64,000 nt of DNA from Methylocapsa aurea (lineage in GTDB: Bacteria > Pseudomonadota > Alphaproteobacteria > Rhizobiales > Beijerinckiaceae), in assembly GCF_000746085.1 (NCBI RefSeq), contig NZ_JQKO01000001.1, positions 62,001-126,000 of the forward strand, given 5' to 3'. The notes under the pieces were generated by a model. It saw only the letters and a list, made by a program, of their open reading frames with translations. It did no database searches and was not told the DNA's origin. The position numbers were made by a program, and so were the translations under genes. This document shows, one piece after another, positions 1-9,889 of this stretch. Each line of letters starts with the position of its first letter. Within the stretch, counting starts at the first letter, position 1.

Positions 1-2
1 GC

Positions 3-986
3 ATTCACGCCCACAACGACACCGAGAACGCGGTCGCCAATTCGCTGGCGGCGGTGCGCGCCGGCGCAAGGCATATTCAAGGCACGCTGAACGGCCTTGG
101 CGAGCGCTGCGGCAACGCCAATCTCACATCGCTCATCCCGACGCTTCTGTTGAAGCGCGATTATGCGGAAAATTTCGAGATCGGCGTGACGATCGAAAGG
201 CTCGCCACGCTCACCAAGGTCAGCCATACGCTCGATGAATTGCTCAATCGCGCGCCCAACCGGCACGCACCTTATGTCGGCGCCTCGGCCTTCGCCACCA
301 AGGCCGGCATTCATGCTTCGGCGGTGATGAAGGCGCCGCAAACCTATGAGCATGTTGCGCCGGAATCCGTTGGCAACAAGCGCCGGCTTCTCGTCTCCGA
401 CCAGGCCGGAAAGTCCAATATCCTCGCCGAACTCGAACGGATCGGCGTGCCGCTCGACAAGAACGATCATCGGGTCCTGCGCCTTCTCGAGGAAGTCAAG
501 CAGAAGGAATCGCTCGGCTATGCCTATGAGGGCGCCGACGCCTCGTTCGAACTGCTGGCGCGGCGGATTCTTGGCCAGGCGCCGGATTATTTCGAGGTCG
601 AGCGTTTTCGCGTCGATGTCGAGCGCCGCCACAACGCCCAAGGCGATCTCGTTTCGGTTTCGGAGGCCATCGTCAAGGTGCGCGTCGATGGCGAGGTTCT
701 GATCTCGGCCGCCGAAGGCGACGGCCCGGTCAATGCGCTCGATCTTGCGCTGCGCAAGGATCTTGGCAAATATCAGCGCTTCATCGAGGATCTCGAACTC
801 GTCGACTATCGCGTCCGCATTTTTCAGGGCGGCACCGATGCGGTGACCCGGGTCCTGATCGAGTTTCGCGACGCGAGCGGGGAAAGCTGGTCGACGGTCG
901 GCGTCTCGGCCAATATCATCGATGCTTCGTTCCAGGCGCTGACCGACGCCATCAACTACAAGCTGTTCAAGTCCGGCGCACGGTAA
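3..986 (+). CDS. cimA: (R)-citramalate synthase, C-terminal part (cut by left edge)
   Basis: Condenses acetyl-CoA with pyruvate to citramalate, the first step of the threonine-independent route to isoleucine. The reading frame is open to the left edge and begins in the catalytic TIM-barrel motif HAHNDTENAVANS, followed by GTLNGLGERCGNANL, both typical of the isopropylmalate/citramalate synthase family. The last ~130 residues, from GADASFELL onward, form the LeuA-type regulatory domain. That domain and the motif KAGIHASAV fit CimA better than LeuA. The start codon lies outside the window. It converges on the tonB-like gene 40 bp downstream. Confidence 0.9.
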   Translation: MHAHNDTENAVANSLAAVRAGARHIQGTLNGLGERCGNANLTSLIPTLLLKRDYAENFEIGVTIERLATLTKVSHTLDELLNRAPNRHAPYVGASAFATKAGIHASAVMKAPQTYEHVAPESVGNKRRLLVSDQAGKSNILAELERIGVPLDKNDHRVLRLLEEVKQKESLGYAYEGADASFELLARRILGQAPDYFEVERFRVDVERRHNAQGDLVSVSEAIVKVRVDGEVLISAAEGDGPVNALDLALRKDLGKYQRFIEDLELVDYRVRIFQGGTDAVTRVLIEFRDASGESWSTVGVSANIIDASFQALTDAINYKLFKSGAR

Positions 987-1025
987 GAGAACCCAAATAG
1001 TCTGCGCCCTTTTTGGCGTCGCGCT

Positions 1026-2114
1026 CTATTCCACCGCGATGGGATATCCCAGCAGAAAAGCATGCGGCAGGCCTCGTGGCGGCGGCGGGAAGGGCGCCGC
1101 GCGGCGAACCGCTTCAAGCCATGCGGCGTCGAGGTCCGGCGCTCCGCTGGCGCGATAGACCGCCTGATGGGTCAAGTGCCCCATTTCATCGACGTAAAGG
1201 CTGACCATTCCGCCCCCTGTCAGATGCCGGCCGCGAAGCCCCGGCGGAAATCGCATTTGCCGTTTGATCAAGCCAAACAGCAATGATTCATAGCTGGCTT
1301 TGTCGGTCCCGCCGGCGATCGGCGCGGACTTGGCCGTCGATCCAAGCGAAAAATTCGGGGCCGGAGATAGAGCGGCAAGTTGCTGCGCCACCGTGGCCTT
1401 CTTGCCCTGGGTCGCGGGCTTCTTAGTATCCTGCGGCGCTGGCTTGTCTTTCGGTTTCGTTGGCGGCGCCGGTTTGGCCTTGTCGAGCGGTTCGGCGTCG
1501 GGATTGTCGTCGGCGGGCTTTGGCGGCTCCGAGGGCGCGGCCGGCGTTTGCGGCGTCTCTTGCGCCGAAGCCTCGGCCTTTTCCTCCTCCGGCTTGTTGG
1601 GAGTCGGCTTTGGCGCGACAAGCTTTGGCGGCGGCGCGGCGCGGGGAGCCTTCGTCTCGGCGTCGGGGGTTCCCTTCGCGGTCGTCGCGCTATTGGCGGC
1701 CATCGGCGCGTCATGCGCGACTTCGACGTCCTCAAGCTCGACTTTTTCCGGCGGCGGCTTCGGCTTGACGATCGGCGGCGTAACGAGGTCGGGCGGCGGC
1801 GGAAGCTGCTTTTGCTTGGGCGCGGGTTTCTCTTCCGGCGGCGGCGGCAGCATGACCACTTCCACCGGAATTTCCTGTTCCTGCGTCGGCTTGTCGGCCT
1901 CTAGGCGATTCTCATACAGGAGAACCGCCACCAAGCCGGCGTGGAGCAGAAAACAGGCGGCGAGCAGAATCGCGAATCGGCGCCACGCCGCAGCCCCCGG
2001 CGGGTTCGCCGGTTCGAGCAGCCGTTCCGCCGAATCTGCCTTTAAAATCATATCGAGTGGCTGGGCATCAGCATCCATGGCGATCAAATTGCGCTGACGT
2101 TGTGACACAGTCAT
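1026..2114 (-). CDS. TonB-family energy transducer-like protein
   Basis: A 362-residue protein with the TonB plan: a short cytoplasmic N-terminus, one membrane helix at about residues 45-67 (RFAILLAACFLLHAGLVAVLL), then about 180 residues rich in Pro, Lys, Glu and Ala that would span the periplasm. It ends in a ~100-residue TonB_C-like domain (GGGMVSLYVDEMGHL, then LDAAWLEAVRRAAPFPPPP). Such proteins pass proton-motive energy to outer-membrane receptors or act in envelope integrity. No exbB/exbD or receptor is adjacent. It lies 14 bp downstream of the LOG gene on the same strand, so co-transcription is likely. Neither the ATG at 2114 nor the in-frame ATG at 2078 has a clear ribosome site, so the start is uncertain. 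Confidence 0.75.
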   Translation of the reverse strand: MTVSQRQRNLIAMDADAQPLDMILKADSAERLLEPANPPGAAAWRRFAILLAACFLLHAGLVAVLLYENRLEADKPTQEQEIPVEVVMLPPPPEEKPAPKQKQLPPPPDLVTPPIVKPKPPPEKVELEDVEVAHDAPMAANSATTAKGTPDAETKAPRAAPPPKLVAPKPTPNKPEEEKAEASAQETPQTPAAPSEPPKPADDNPDAEPLDKAKPAPPTKPKDKPAPQDTKKPATQGKKATVAQQLAALSPAPNFSLGSTAKSAPIAGGTDKASYESLLFGLIKRQMRFPPGLRGRHLTGGGMVSLYVDEMGHLTHQAVYRASGAPDLDAAWLEAVRRAAPFPPPPRGLPHAFLLGYPIAVE

Positions 2115-2128
2115 CAGGAAAATACGCT

Positions 2129-2764
2129 TTACAGGCGCGGATCAACGGTCTCCTTGCGGGCGCCGAGCAATTCGGCCCTCGCCGCGGCTGTTTCGATCAT
2201 CGGGAGTATGTCTTCGATCTTTTCGGCGACAAGATAGCGCACCTCAAACGAAGATTGGATGAAAAGATGTTCGCGCATATGCGCGAACAAATGCAGCAAA
2301 GGCTGCCAGAAACCGCCGATATCGGCGATCACGACCGGTTTCGAGTGACGCTCGAGCTGCACCCAGGTCAATTGCTCGACCAATTCCTCCAGGGTGCCGA
2401 TGCCGCCAGGCAGGGCGACGAAAGCGTCGGCGCGCTCGAACATCAGGCGCTTGCGCGTGTGCATGTCGGGCACGACGACGCATTCGTGGATTTCCGACAG
2501 GAGACTGTCCTTGCGCAGCAAGAAATCGGGAATGATGCCGGTGACTTCGCCGCCGCCCGCGAGCACGGAGCGGGCGATCGCGCCCATGAGGCCATTGCCG
2601 CCGCCGCCATAAACAAGACCGACGTTGGCTTTCGCCATGGCGCGGCCAAGGCTCGCCGCCGCCGCCTCATAGACGGGGTCCACGCCTTGGGCGGAGCCGC
2701 AAAAGACGCAAACAGTGCGGACGAGGCGAGGCTTGGCCTCGACGCCAATTTGTTTCGACGACAT
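2129..2764 (-). CDS. LOG family (Lonely Guy-type) nucleotide phosphoribohydrolase
   Basis: A 211-residue Rossmann-like protein of the TIGR00730/LOG family. Characterised members hydrolyse nucleoside 5'-monophosphates (including cytokinin riboside monophosphates) to free base and ribose 5-phosphate. The signature PGGIGTLEE is present near residue 120, preceded by the conserved MHTRKRLMFERADAF segment, and the N-terminal VCVFCGS strand and GLVYGGG loop are intact. The length is normal. It is transcribed toward the tonB-like gene with a 14-bp gap. The physiological substrate cannot be told from sequence; the cytokinin name should not be over-read. Confidence 0.85.
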   Translation of the reverse strand: MSSKQIGVEAKPRLVRTVCVFCGSAQGVDPVYEAAAASLGRAMAKANVGLVYGGGGNGLMGAIARSVLAGGGEVTGIIPDFLLRKDSLLSEIHECVVVPDMHTRKRLMFERADAFVALPGGIGTLEELVEQLTWVQLERHSKPVVIADIGGFWQPLLHLFAHMREHLFIQSSFEVRYLVAEKIEDILPMIETAAARAELLGARKETVDPRL

Positions 2765-2928
2765 ATTCTGCTTGTCGCCCGCCGCACCTATAGGGTCAAG
2801 GGGCGTTTCTCCAGGGGCCCGGAATCGTTTTCCTTGCTATTAGGGATGGGCAACCTGGGGCTGGCCGTGAGGCCTGTTGCGCCAGCGCGACGAGGTCCGC
2901 GCGGCGGCTGGTCCGGAATGGAGGCTCG

Positions 2929-3951
2929 ATGCATTCCAAAGCCATTGCCCTTCCGTTCGGTTTTTGTTTCGCGCTTGCGGCGCTTGTCGGGAGCGGAGTC
3001 TGGCCGCTCTTTCCGCTCAAGCCCAAACCGGAGCGGCAGGTCGGCGCGCAAGATTTGGTCGCCCCCCTTGATGCAGCAGGCGAATCTGTCTCTTTGCGCG
3101 CGGCGCGGCCGCTATTCGATTTTGTTCGGGTCGAGCCTTCCGGCGCGGCGCTTGTCGCCGGTCGCGCTTCTCCCGGCGCGCGGGTCGCCTTGATGGCGGG
3201 CGGCGCGGCGTTGGCGGAAGCTTCAGCCGATTCTGCCGGGCTTTTCGCGCTTCAGCCAAAGCCCTTGGCTCCCGGCGACCATGTCCTGACCTTGCGCGCC
3301 GGAGACAAGCGCACCTCTGTTCAGAGCGTGACGGTCTCCGTGCCGGAAAAAGGCAAGGGTCAGGTTATGGCCGCCCTCGCCGAGCCGGGAAAGGCGACGA
3401 TCCTTTTCGCCGATCCAACTGCGGCAGCTGGGGAGGTCCGCGCGGCGCCGCGCGTTGCGTTCAAGACCGTCGAGGTCGAGCCGGATGGAGGCTTTTTCGC
3501 CTCCGGGATCGCAAACCCAGGCGCCTTGATCCGGCTCTATCTGGATGAAAATTCCCTTGCGGCCGTCACTGCCGGGCCCGATGGCCGATGGTCCGTGAAG
3601 CTCGCCAAGAGCCTCGGCGTCGGACATTACGCACTGCGCGCCGATGAAATCGATTCCTTTGTCGGGGCGGTCGCCTCCCGCGCGGAAATTCCGTTCGATG
3701 TTCCAGCCAGCATGGCGCCGGCCCGGACCCAGCCGCCGGCGGCCCGCGCCGACGTCTCTGGCTCTCGCATTGGAACGGAGCCGGTCGAGACAGCCACCGT
3801 GCAGCGCGGCGACAGCCTGTGGCGGATCAGCCAGAAAATGTTCGGCAAAGGCGTTCGCTACACGCAGATCTATTCGGCCAATTCCGCGCAGATCCGCGAT
3901 CCTCGCAAGATCTATCCAGGTCAGGTCTTGGTCCTGCCGAAGGACCGCTGA
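2929..3951 (+). CDS. LysM peptidoglycan-binding protein with Ig-like repeats
   Basis: A 340-residue envelope protein. Residues ~8-30 form a hydrophobic N-terminal anchor or signal. The middle holds two related Ig-like modules (VRVEPSGAALVAGRASPGARVAL and VEVEPDGGFFASGIANPGALIRL) of the kind found in bacterial surface proteins. The C-terminus is a single LysM domain (VQRGDSLWRISQKMFGKGVRY to YPGQVLVLP) that binds glycan strands of peptidoglycan. This arrangement is common in Rhizobiales cell-wall proteins. It is monocistronic or leads into the Atm1-type exporter gene 84 bp downstream. The exact role is unknown. Confidence 0.8.
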   Translation: MHSKAIALPFGFCFALAALVGSGVWPLFPLKPKPERQVGAQDLVAPLDAAGESVSLRAARPLFDFVRVEPSGAALVAGRASPGARVALMAGGAALAEASADSAGLFALQPKPLAPGDHVLTLRAGDKRTSVQSVTVSVPEKGKGQVMAALAEPGKATILFADPTAAAGEVRAAPRVAFKTVEVEPDGGFFASGIANPGALIRLYLDENSLAAVTAGPDGRWSVKLAKSLGVGHYALRADEIDSFVGAVASRAEIPFDVPASMAPARTQPPAARADVSGSRIGTEPVETATVQRGDSLWRISQKMFGKGVRYTQIYSANSAQIRDPRKIYPGQVLVLPKDR

Positions 3952-4035
3952 CGCCGGCGCCCCTCGGTTCGAGCTTGCCTCCCAAAAGGCCGCGAACCTG
4001 CCGGCCGGCTTTGGTCGGCTTGCATTGCGCCCTAT

Positions 4036-6114
4036 ATGAACCTCAACCAAGCCTGCGCGGGCTCGTCTCTTGCTGGGGGCGAGGCGGCTAGCGCCTTGAG
4101 CCCGCGTCAGCGCCAACAAATGAGTCAGATGTTACAGTCCGTCGTTCCCGACATTGCGTCGAAAGCCGCCAAGTTGCCCGTCAAAGCGCGGTTCGGCGGC
4201 GTGACGCGCAGGCTCTGGCCCTATCTTTGGCCAGCCGACCGCCGCGACCTGAAGCTGCGGATCTTCATTTCCCTGGCTCTCCTGCTGGCGGCCAAATTGG
4301 TCACGATATCGGTGCCCTATTCGTTCAAATGGGCGACCGACGCCCTGACCGATCCCTCGAGCCATCCAGCTTTTGGCGTGATCGCCGCGCCTTTGGCCTT
4401 CACCCTGCTTTATGGCGCCTTGCGGATTGCGATGGCGCTCTTCACCCAGGTCCGCGACGCCATCTTCGCTGATGTCGCGATGCACGCCGTGCGCCGTCTT
4501 GCGCGCGACGTCTTCGCGCACTTGCATCTGCTTTCGCTTCGCTTTCATCTGGAGCGCAAGACCGGCGGCCTCACCCGCATCCTCGAACGCGGCCGCAATT
4601 CGATCGAGACGATCGTCCGGACCACGATGCTGACCGCGGTTCCGACGATCGTCGAATTCACCTTGATCCTGACGGTCTTCCTGTTCCAATTCGATTGGCG
4701 CTACGCCGCCCTGGTGGCGACGATGATCTTCGCCTATATGGCCTTCACCACGGCCGCGACGAATTGGCGGATCGCCATTCGCCGCAAGATGAACGACAGC
4801 GATTCCGAGGCCAACGCCAAGGCGATCGACAGTCTGCTCAATTTCGAAACTGTGAAATATTTCACCGCCGAGGCGCGCGAAACGCAGCGCTACGACAAGT
4901 CCGTCGCGCGCTATGAGCGCATGAGCGTCAAGACCTATACGTCGCTGGCTTTTCTGAACGGCGGACAGGCGATCATTTTCACATTGGGCTTGACGGGCGT
5001 GATGGCGCTGACCATCGCCGGCATCAGAAGCGGCGCCAATACGGTCGGCGATTTCGTTCTCGTCAATGCCATGATGATCCAGCTCTATCAGCCGCTGGGC
5101 TTCATGGGTCTCGTCTATCGCGAGCTCAAGCAGTCAATGATCGATCTCGAAATGATGTTCGATATTCTGGAGCAGAGCCCCGAGGTCGGGGACCGGCCCG
5201 GCGCGAGACCTCTCGCCGTGACGCAAGGCGCGCTCCGCTTCGACAATGTCTCGTTTCACTATGACGCGCGCCGCCAGATCCTGAAGGATGTGACGTTCGA
5301 CGTTCCGCCGGGCAAGACCGTGGCGATCGTCGGTCCCTCGGGCGCGGGCAAGTCGACGATTTCGCGCCTGATCTTTCGATTCTACGAGCCGTCTTCAGGG
5401 CGCGTCAGCATTGACGGGCAGGACATCGCCATGGTGACGCAAGCATCGCTGCGCGCAGCCATTGGCATCGTCCCGCAGGACACTGTGCTTTTCAACGATT
5501 CGATCGATTATAATATTCGCTATGGCCGGTTCGATGCGAGCGAAGCGGAGGTAAGGGAAGCGGCGCGTCTGGCGCAGATCGATCGATTCATCGAGCTGAC
5601 GCCGGGCGGCTATGGGGCGCAAGTTGGCGAACGCGGGCTGAAGCTTTCGGGCGGCGAAAAGCAGCGGATTGCGATCGCCAGGACGATTTTGAAAGGGCCG
5701 CCCATTCTGATCCTCGATGAGGCGACCTCGGCGCTGGATTCCTTCACGGAAGGCGAGATTCAGGATGCGCTTGATCGGGTCTCCAAAGGCCGCACGACTC
5801 TGGTCATCGCGCATAGGCTCTCCACCGTCGTCAACGCCGACGAGATCCTCGTGCTCGACAAAGGCGCGATCGTCGAGCGCGGCTCGCATGACGGGCTGCT
5901 GGCGCGTGGCGGCGCCTATGCCGCGATGTGGAGCCGCCAGCACGAGATCAGGCGCGCCGAGGAAACCTTGCGCCGCGCCGCGCTCGAGGAGGGCGGACGG
6001 ATCAGCATCATGATCGAGTCGCCAGATCAAGACGGCGCGAGGCAAGAGGCGCGCGGCGAGCTTGAGCAGGAAATCCTTCCGGACAAGGACGCGGACGTCG
6101 TTTCAGGCGTATGA
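4036..6114 (+). CDS. Atm1-type heavy-metal/glutathione-conjugate ABC exporter
   Basis: A 692-residue half-transporter with the membrane domain fused to the ATPase, acting as a homodimer in the inner membrane. Residues ~70-380 contain about six helices, and the ATPase domain follows. The Walker A (GPSGAGKST), signature ([16 protein letters not shown]), Walker B ([12 protein letters not shown]) and switch histidine (AHRLSTV) are all present. The membrane domain resembles mitochondrial Atm1 and bacterial AtmA ([22 protein letters not shown]), which export glutathione-linked sulfur or metal conjugates. The ~40 residues before the conserved region may be overextended, since an internal ATG lies near 4120. 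The stop overlaps the open frame leading into psd. Confidence 0.88.
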   Translation: MNLNQACAGSSLAGGEAASALSPRQRQQMSQMLQSVVPDIASKAAKLPVKARFGGVTRRLWPYLWPADRRDLKLRIFISLALLLAAKLVTISVPYSFKWATDALTDPSSHPAFGVIAAPLAFTLLYGALRIAMALFTQVRDAIFADVAMHAVRRLARDVFAHLHLLSLRFHLERKTGGLTRILERGRNSIETIVRTTMLTAVPTIVEFTLILTVFLFQFDWRYAALVATMIFAYMAFTTAATNWRIAIRRKMNDSDSEANAKAIDSLLNFETVKYFTAEARETQRYDKSVARYERMSVKTYTSLAFLNGGQAIIFTLGLTGVMALTIAGIRSGANTVGDFVLVNAMMIQLYQPLGFMGLVYRELKQSMIDLEMMFDILEQSPEVGDRPGARPLAVTQGALRFDNVSFHYDARRQILKDVTFDVPPGKTVAIVGPSGAGKSTISRLIFRFYEPSSGRVSIDGQDIAMVTQASLRAAIGIVPQDTVLFNDSIDYNIRYGRFDASEAEVREAARLAQIDRFIELTPGGYGAQVGERGLKLSGGEKQRIAIARTILKGPPILILDEATSALDSFTEGEIQDALDRVSKGRTTLVIAHRLSTVVNADEILVLDKGAIVERGSHDGLLARGGAYAAMWSRQHEIRRAEETLRRAALEEGGRISIMIESPDQDGARQEARGELEQEILPDKDADVVSGV

Positions 6115-6200
6115 GGCGGGGGCGCCCCACAAAACCACGGAGCAAGTCTTTTAAGGACGCGCTCCAGGCGATAAGAATGTCGCGAGAACAGGATGGCTCC

Positions 6201-6899
6201 ATGTCGATTATCGATTCGATCCGCAGGCAGGTCACGCCGGTCCACCCGGAAGGCTATATTTTTATCGCCGCATTTGGCTTTGGGGCGCTTATTCTCGGAT
6301 CGTTTTTCAGCCCGCTCGGCTGGATCGGCGCCATCGCCACCGCCTGGTGCGTCTATTTTTTCCGCGATCCGGTCCGATTTACGCCGGTCGACGACAGTCT
6401 GGTGATCTCGCCCGCCGACGGGGTCATATGCTCGATCGGTTTTTTCATTCCGCCGCCGGAACTCGGCCTTGGCGCGGAGCCGATGCTGCGCATCGCGGTT
6501 TTCATGTCGGTGTTCGACTGTCACGTGAACCGCGCGCCGGTGAGCGGCCGCGTCGCGAAGATCGCCTATAAGCCGGGCGTTTTCGTCAATGCCGATCTTG
6601 ACAAGGCCAGCGAGGACAATGAACGCAATGGACTCGTGATCGAGTCTGCCGCCGGCCGGATCGGCGTGGTGCAGATCGCCGGGTTGATCGCGCGGCGCAT
6701 CGTCTGCTTCGTGCGCCAGGGTGAAACGCTGGGCGCTGGAGAGCGCTTTGGCCTGATCCGGTTTGGTTCGCGCGTCGATGTCTATCTGCCTGGAGCGGCG
6801 CGACCCTTGGTGACAACAGGCTCGAAGGCGGTAGCGGGCGAAACCGTGCTCGCCGACCTTCGGGCGGAGGCCGCGCGCCGCAATTTCAAGGCCGGATGA
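6201..6899 (+). CDS. psd: phosphatidylserine decarboxylase proenzyme
   Basis: A 232-residue enzyme of the short Psd class. It converts phosphatidylserine to phosphatidylethanolamine at the inner membrane using a pyruvoyl group made by self-cleavage before the serine of the FGS motif ([13 protein letters not shown]). Two hydrophobic N-terminal helices and the conserved FFRDPVR, SPADG and [11 protein letters not shown] motifs are present. I chose the ATG at 6201 because AGGA lies about 7 nt upstream; a longer in-frame extension to 6111 looks non-conserved. In many alphaproteobacteria pssA follows immediately, but here the next gene is sppA after a ~195-bp gap. Confidence 0.92.
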   Translation: MSIIDSIRRQVTPVHPEGYIFIAAFGFGALILGSFFSPLGWIGAIATAWCVYFFRDPVRFTPVDDSLVISPADGVICSIGFFIPPPELGLGAEPMLRIAVFMSVFDCHVNRAPVSGRVAKIAYKPGVFVNADLDKASEDNERNGLVIESAAGRIGVVQIAGLIARRIVCFVRQGETLGAGERFGLIRFGSRVDVYLPGAARPLVTTGSKAVAGETVLADLRAEAARRNFKAG

Positions 6900-7094
6900 G
6901 CCCCGCGGCGCGCGGTAGGCCTATTGCTTCCGCGAAGACGAACCGGTAGCCTTGAAACAATCGCTTAATCCGAAACGGGCCGGAGACCGAACTCCCGAGC
7001 AATTCCAGGACGGGGCGGGTTGGCCTTGGCCGGAATTTCCAGCGGACGCAACGTCATTCGGGTGCGGTAAGGAATTCGAACGTCTGGATTGCTG

Positions 7095-8069
7095 ATGGCC
7101 GCGCCCTTCTTCGCCGATTACCTCGTCGAACGTCGTCTCTTGCGGCGCCAATTGTCATTCTGGCGCATAGCCGCCGCAGCGGCGGCGATCATCGGCGTTC
7201 TCGTCGTAGGCCTTCGAATCTCGGGCGCGGATGCGCCTTTGAACGTGACGCCCCATATCGCCCGCCTAGCCATTGAAGGCGTCATCACCGGCGATCGCGA
7301 CACGTTGAAATTGATCCGCGAACTCGAAGGGTCGGCGGCGGCGGGCGTGCTGATCTCGATTGAGAGCCCGGGCGGCACCACATCCGGGGCGGAGCGGCTT
7401 TACGAGGCGCTGCGCCGTCTCGCCGCGAAGAAGCCGACGGTCGCCGTTGTTGGGGGCATGGCCGCCTCGGGCGGCTACATCGCCGCGCTCGGGGCCGAAC
7501 AGATCGTCGCGCAAGGCAATGCGCTGGTCGGCTCGATCGGCGTCCTGGTCCAATATCCAAATTTTGCAAAGTTGCTCGATACGATCGGCGTGAAGGTCGA
7601 GGACGTCAAATCATCGCCCCTCAAGGCGGCGCCGAATTTCTACGAGCCGGCGAGCCCCGAAGCGCGGGCCGCGCTAGCGTCCATCGTCGGCGACAGCTTC
7701 ACCTGGTTCAAGGCGCTGGTGAAGGATCGCCGAGCGATGAATGACGAACAACTGAGCGCGGTCGCCGATGGTCGGATCTTCACCGGCCGGCAAGGCCTGG
7801 ATCTGCGCCTCGTCGATCGGCTCGGCGGCGAACGCGAGGCGATCGAGTGGTTGGAACGGGAAAAATCCGTGTCCAAGGATCTTCCGGTGCGCGACTGGAA
7901 ACAGCGCAGGTCCCTGGAGCGGCTGGGGATCTTGAGCCTGTCCGCGCAACTCGCCGCGTTCCTTCAGCTCGATGGATTAAGCCGCATGCTGGATCGCGGC
8001 GCCGGAATCGCGGAGGGGCGCATGCTTGACGGTCTTGTCTCCATTTGGCAAGTTGACGGCGCAAACTGA
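7095..8069 (+). CDS. sppA: signal peptide peptidase SppA-type serine protease
   Basis: A 324-residue membrane-anchored protease of family S49 (short form), which degrades cleaved signal peptides. One N-terminal helix lies at about residues 25-45. The catalytic serine is in GGMAASGGYIAAL, and the general-base lysine is in the conserved stretch SSPLKAAPNFYEP. Three upstream codons (TTG-CTG) extend the frame, but the ATG at 7095 is the natural start. It is followed in the same direction by ihfB, lapA and trpF, a gene order often seen in Rhizobiales. Confidence 0.92.
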   Translation: MAAPFFADYLVERRLLRRQLSFWRIAAAAAAIIGVLVVGLRISGADAPLNVTPHIARLAIEGVITGDRDTLKLIRELEGSAAAGVLISIESPGGTTSGAERLYEALRRLAAKKPTVAVVGGMAASGGYIAALGAEQIVAQGNALVGSIGVLVQYPNFAKLLDTIGVKVEDVKSSPLKAAPNFYEPASPEARAALASIVGDSFTWFKALVKDRRAMNDEQLSAVADGRIFTGRQGLDLRLVDRLGGEREAIEWLEREKSVSKDLPVRDWKQRRSLERLGILSLSAQLAAFLQLDGLSRMLDRGAGIAEGRMLDGLVSIWQVDGAN

Positions 8070-8129
8070 AGCTCGAGGGGCGCGAGTTTTTCTTTTCGAG
8101 ACAGAGACTTCCTTTCGTGGGCGGGGCGA

Positions 8130-8420
8130 ATGATCAAATCGGAGCTCGTGCAACGGATTGCTGACCGCAATCCGCATCTTTACCTGCGTGACGTCGAAAA
8201 AATCGTCAACGCGATTCTCGACCAGATCACGGCCGCGCTGGCGCGGGGCGACCGGGTTGAGCTGCGCGGCTTCGGCGCTTTTTCCGTGAAGCACCGGGAG
8301 GCGAGGGTCGGGCGCAATCCGCGCACTGGCGCGCATGTCGCGGTGGATGAAAAAGTGGTGCCTTTTTTCAAAACCGGCAAGGAAATGCGCGAGCGGCTGA
8401 ACGAAGGCTACCACAACTGA
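8130..8420 (+). CDS. ihfB: integration host factor beta subunit
   Basis: A 96-residue DNA-bending HU/IHF-family protein. The family signature around [21 protein letters not shown] and the beta-arm region ending [16 protein letters not shown] are intact. The N-terminal [11 protein letters not shown] and its place between sppA and lapA identify it as the beta (HimD) subunit rather than alpha or HU. It pairs with IhfA encoded elsewhere. Confidence 0.95.
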   Translation: MIKSELVQRIADRNPHLYLRDVEKIVNAILDQITAALARGDRVELRGFGAFSVKHREARVGRNPRTGAHVAVDEKVVPFFKTGKEMRERLNEGYHN

Positions 8421-8537
8421 TTTCCTGCGCGCGATCGCCTCGGTTCAGCCCCATCGGCGGGCTTGAGCCTGAATTGACCTGGCTCTACAAGCTTTGAAGC
8501 GCGCGGCGGCGGGCGCATATTTCTTCGGCGGGCGCGA

Positions 8538-8858
8538 ATGAAAAGATTCTTGAAACTGCTTTTTCTGGTTCCGCTTGTGCTCGCCGGTCTTGCGGTCGCG
8601 CTCGCCAATCGCCAATTGGTCACCGTCTCCTTTGATCCTTTCGCACATGGCGAAAAAACTGGCCTCGAAATCACCGCGCCGTTCTTTCTCGTCTTTTTCC
8701 TGAGCGTGATGCTTGGCGTCGTCATCGGGGGATTTGCGACCTGGCTCGAGCAGGGCAAATACCGCCAGGCCGCGCGGCGCGCGCGAGCGGAGGTCAGACG
8801 TCTGACCGCGGAGGTCGCGCGGCGCTCGCCGCCGAGCGCCGAGAAGCGGAAATTTTGA
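8538..8858 (+). CDS. LapA-family (DUF1049) membrane protein
   Basis: A 106-residue inner-membrane protein with two hydrophobic segments (about residues 5-24 and 45-70) and a basic, Arg-rich C-terminal tail (ARRARAEVRRLTAEVARR). This matches the LapA/YciS family, whose E. coli member helps LapB control lipopolysaccharide synthesis by regulating LpxC turnover. Its place after ihfB is a conserved order in proteobacteria. No lapB lies in the window. Confidence 0.85.
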   Translation: MKRFLKLLFLVPLVLAGLAVALANRQLVTVSFDPFAHGEKTGLEITAPFFLVFFLSVMLGVVIGGFATWLEQGKYRQAARRARAEVRRLTAEVARRSPPSAEKRKF

Positions 8859-8994
8859 CGGCGCGATGGCTGGCGCCGTGGCCGATTGCGTTTAAGGGTC
8901 AAGACAATCGCGGGTGCGCGGCGGCAGAAGCGGCGCAGCCGCGGCCTCTACTATTTTATCGCCCCATACAAAGCCGGTAAGGCAGCTTACGAAC

Positions 8995-9708
8995 ATGATC
9001 GTAAAAATTTGCGGCCTTTCGACGAAGGACGGCCTGGACGCGGCGCTCGCCTGCGGCGCGGACATGGTGGGCTTCGTCTTTTTTGACAAAAGCCCAAGGC
9101 ATGTCTCGCTGGATCAGGCGGGCGCCCTTGGCGCGCGGGTTGGCCAGCGGGCGACCAAGGTGTTGTTGACCGTCAACGCCGACGACGCCTCGCTCGCGGC
9201 CGCCATAGCCGCGCTCGACCCCGAACTGCTTCAATTGCATGGCGGCGAGAGCCCGGAGCGCATCGCCTCGATCCGGGCGCGCTTTGGCCTGCCGGTCATG
9301 AAGGCGATCGGCGTTGGCGCTATGGCCGATCCTGAGCAGGTTCGGCTTTTCGACGCGGTCGCCGATATGCTGTTGTTCGACGCTGCGCCGAAACCAGACG
9401 CGGCTCGTCCCGGCGGCAATGGAGCGGGTTTCGACTGGACCTTGCTCGATGCGATCGAGACCAAAAAGCCCTGGCTGCTCGCCGGCGGGCTTGACGCTGG
9501 AAACGTGGCGAGTGCGCTTGCGCTGACCCACGCGCATGGGGTCGATGTCTCGTCCGGCGTCGAAAGCGGTTTGGGCGTGAAGGATCCGGACAAGATCGCG
9601 GCTTTCATCGCGCAGGTTCGGGCGATGTCGCATTCGGCCGCCGCCAGCTTGGGTCGACAGGGCCGCGCGGGCGATGAAACGCTTGGTTCGAGGCGCCGGA
9701 GCGTCTAA
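8995..9708 (+). CDS. trpF: phosphoribosylanthranilate isomerase
   Basis: A 237-residue TIM-barrel enzyme that rearranges N-(5'-phosphoribosyl)anthranilate to CdRP in tryptophan synthesis. Family motifs are VKICGL at the N-terminus (the catalytic Cys), GFVFFDKSPRHV, LLQLHG, and the phosphate-binding AGGLDAGNV with DVSSGVESG. I took the ATG at 8995, directly before the conserved IVKICG. The Ser/Arg-rich last ~20 residues after AFIAQVRAM look like a non-conserved tail. trpB follows after a 180-bp gap that holds a repeat. Confidence 0.94.
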   Translation: MIVKICGLSTKDGLDAALACGADMVGFVFFDKSPRHVSLDQAGALGARVGQRATKVLLTVNADDASLAAAIAALDPELLQLHGGESPERIASIRARFGLPVMKAIGVGAMADPEQVRLFDAVADMLLFDAAPKPDAARPGGNGAGFDWTLLDAIETKKPWLLAGGLDAGNVASALALTHAHGVDVSSGVESGLGVKDPDKIAAFIAQVRAMSHSAAASLGRQGRAGDETLGSRRRSV

Positions 9709-9714
9709 AACAAC

Positions 9715-9880
9715 GGTGCTTCCTGAAGCATGCGGCTTCGGGCAAGCGCGGAAGCGCTCTAGGTCCCGTTTTGAAAAAGTTGATCGACTTTTTCGATCAA
9801 AATTAGATGATTCCATCTGATCGGGAAGCGCCTTAGAGCGGGATTATCTGCAACTTTTAAGATCATGCTCTCGCGGAAAG
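9715..9880. repeat. dispersed palindromic repeat between trpF and trpB
   Basis: The trpF-trpB gap holds several short inverted repeats. GAAAAAGT at 9773-9780 pairs with ACTTTTTC, and a similar hairpin recurs at 15853-15874. The motif GATTCCATCTGATCGG near 9809-9825 recurs at 24.77 kb and 46.13 kb. The flanking GCGCTCTAG and CTTAGAGCG ends also recur. This looks like a mosaic of intergenic repeats rather than coding sequence. Confidence 0.65.
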
Positions 9881-9889
9881 GCAGACGCG

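Noticed and set aside
1300-2097. Gly/Ser-rich 265-codon frame on the plus strand
   Set aside because: Mirror of the proline-rich linker of the TonB-like protein; the repetitive composition is a by-product.
2057-3193. 378-codon plus-strand frame
   Set aside because: Antisense to the LOG gene and out of frame with the LysM gene; no motif.
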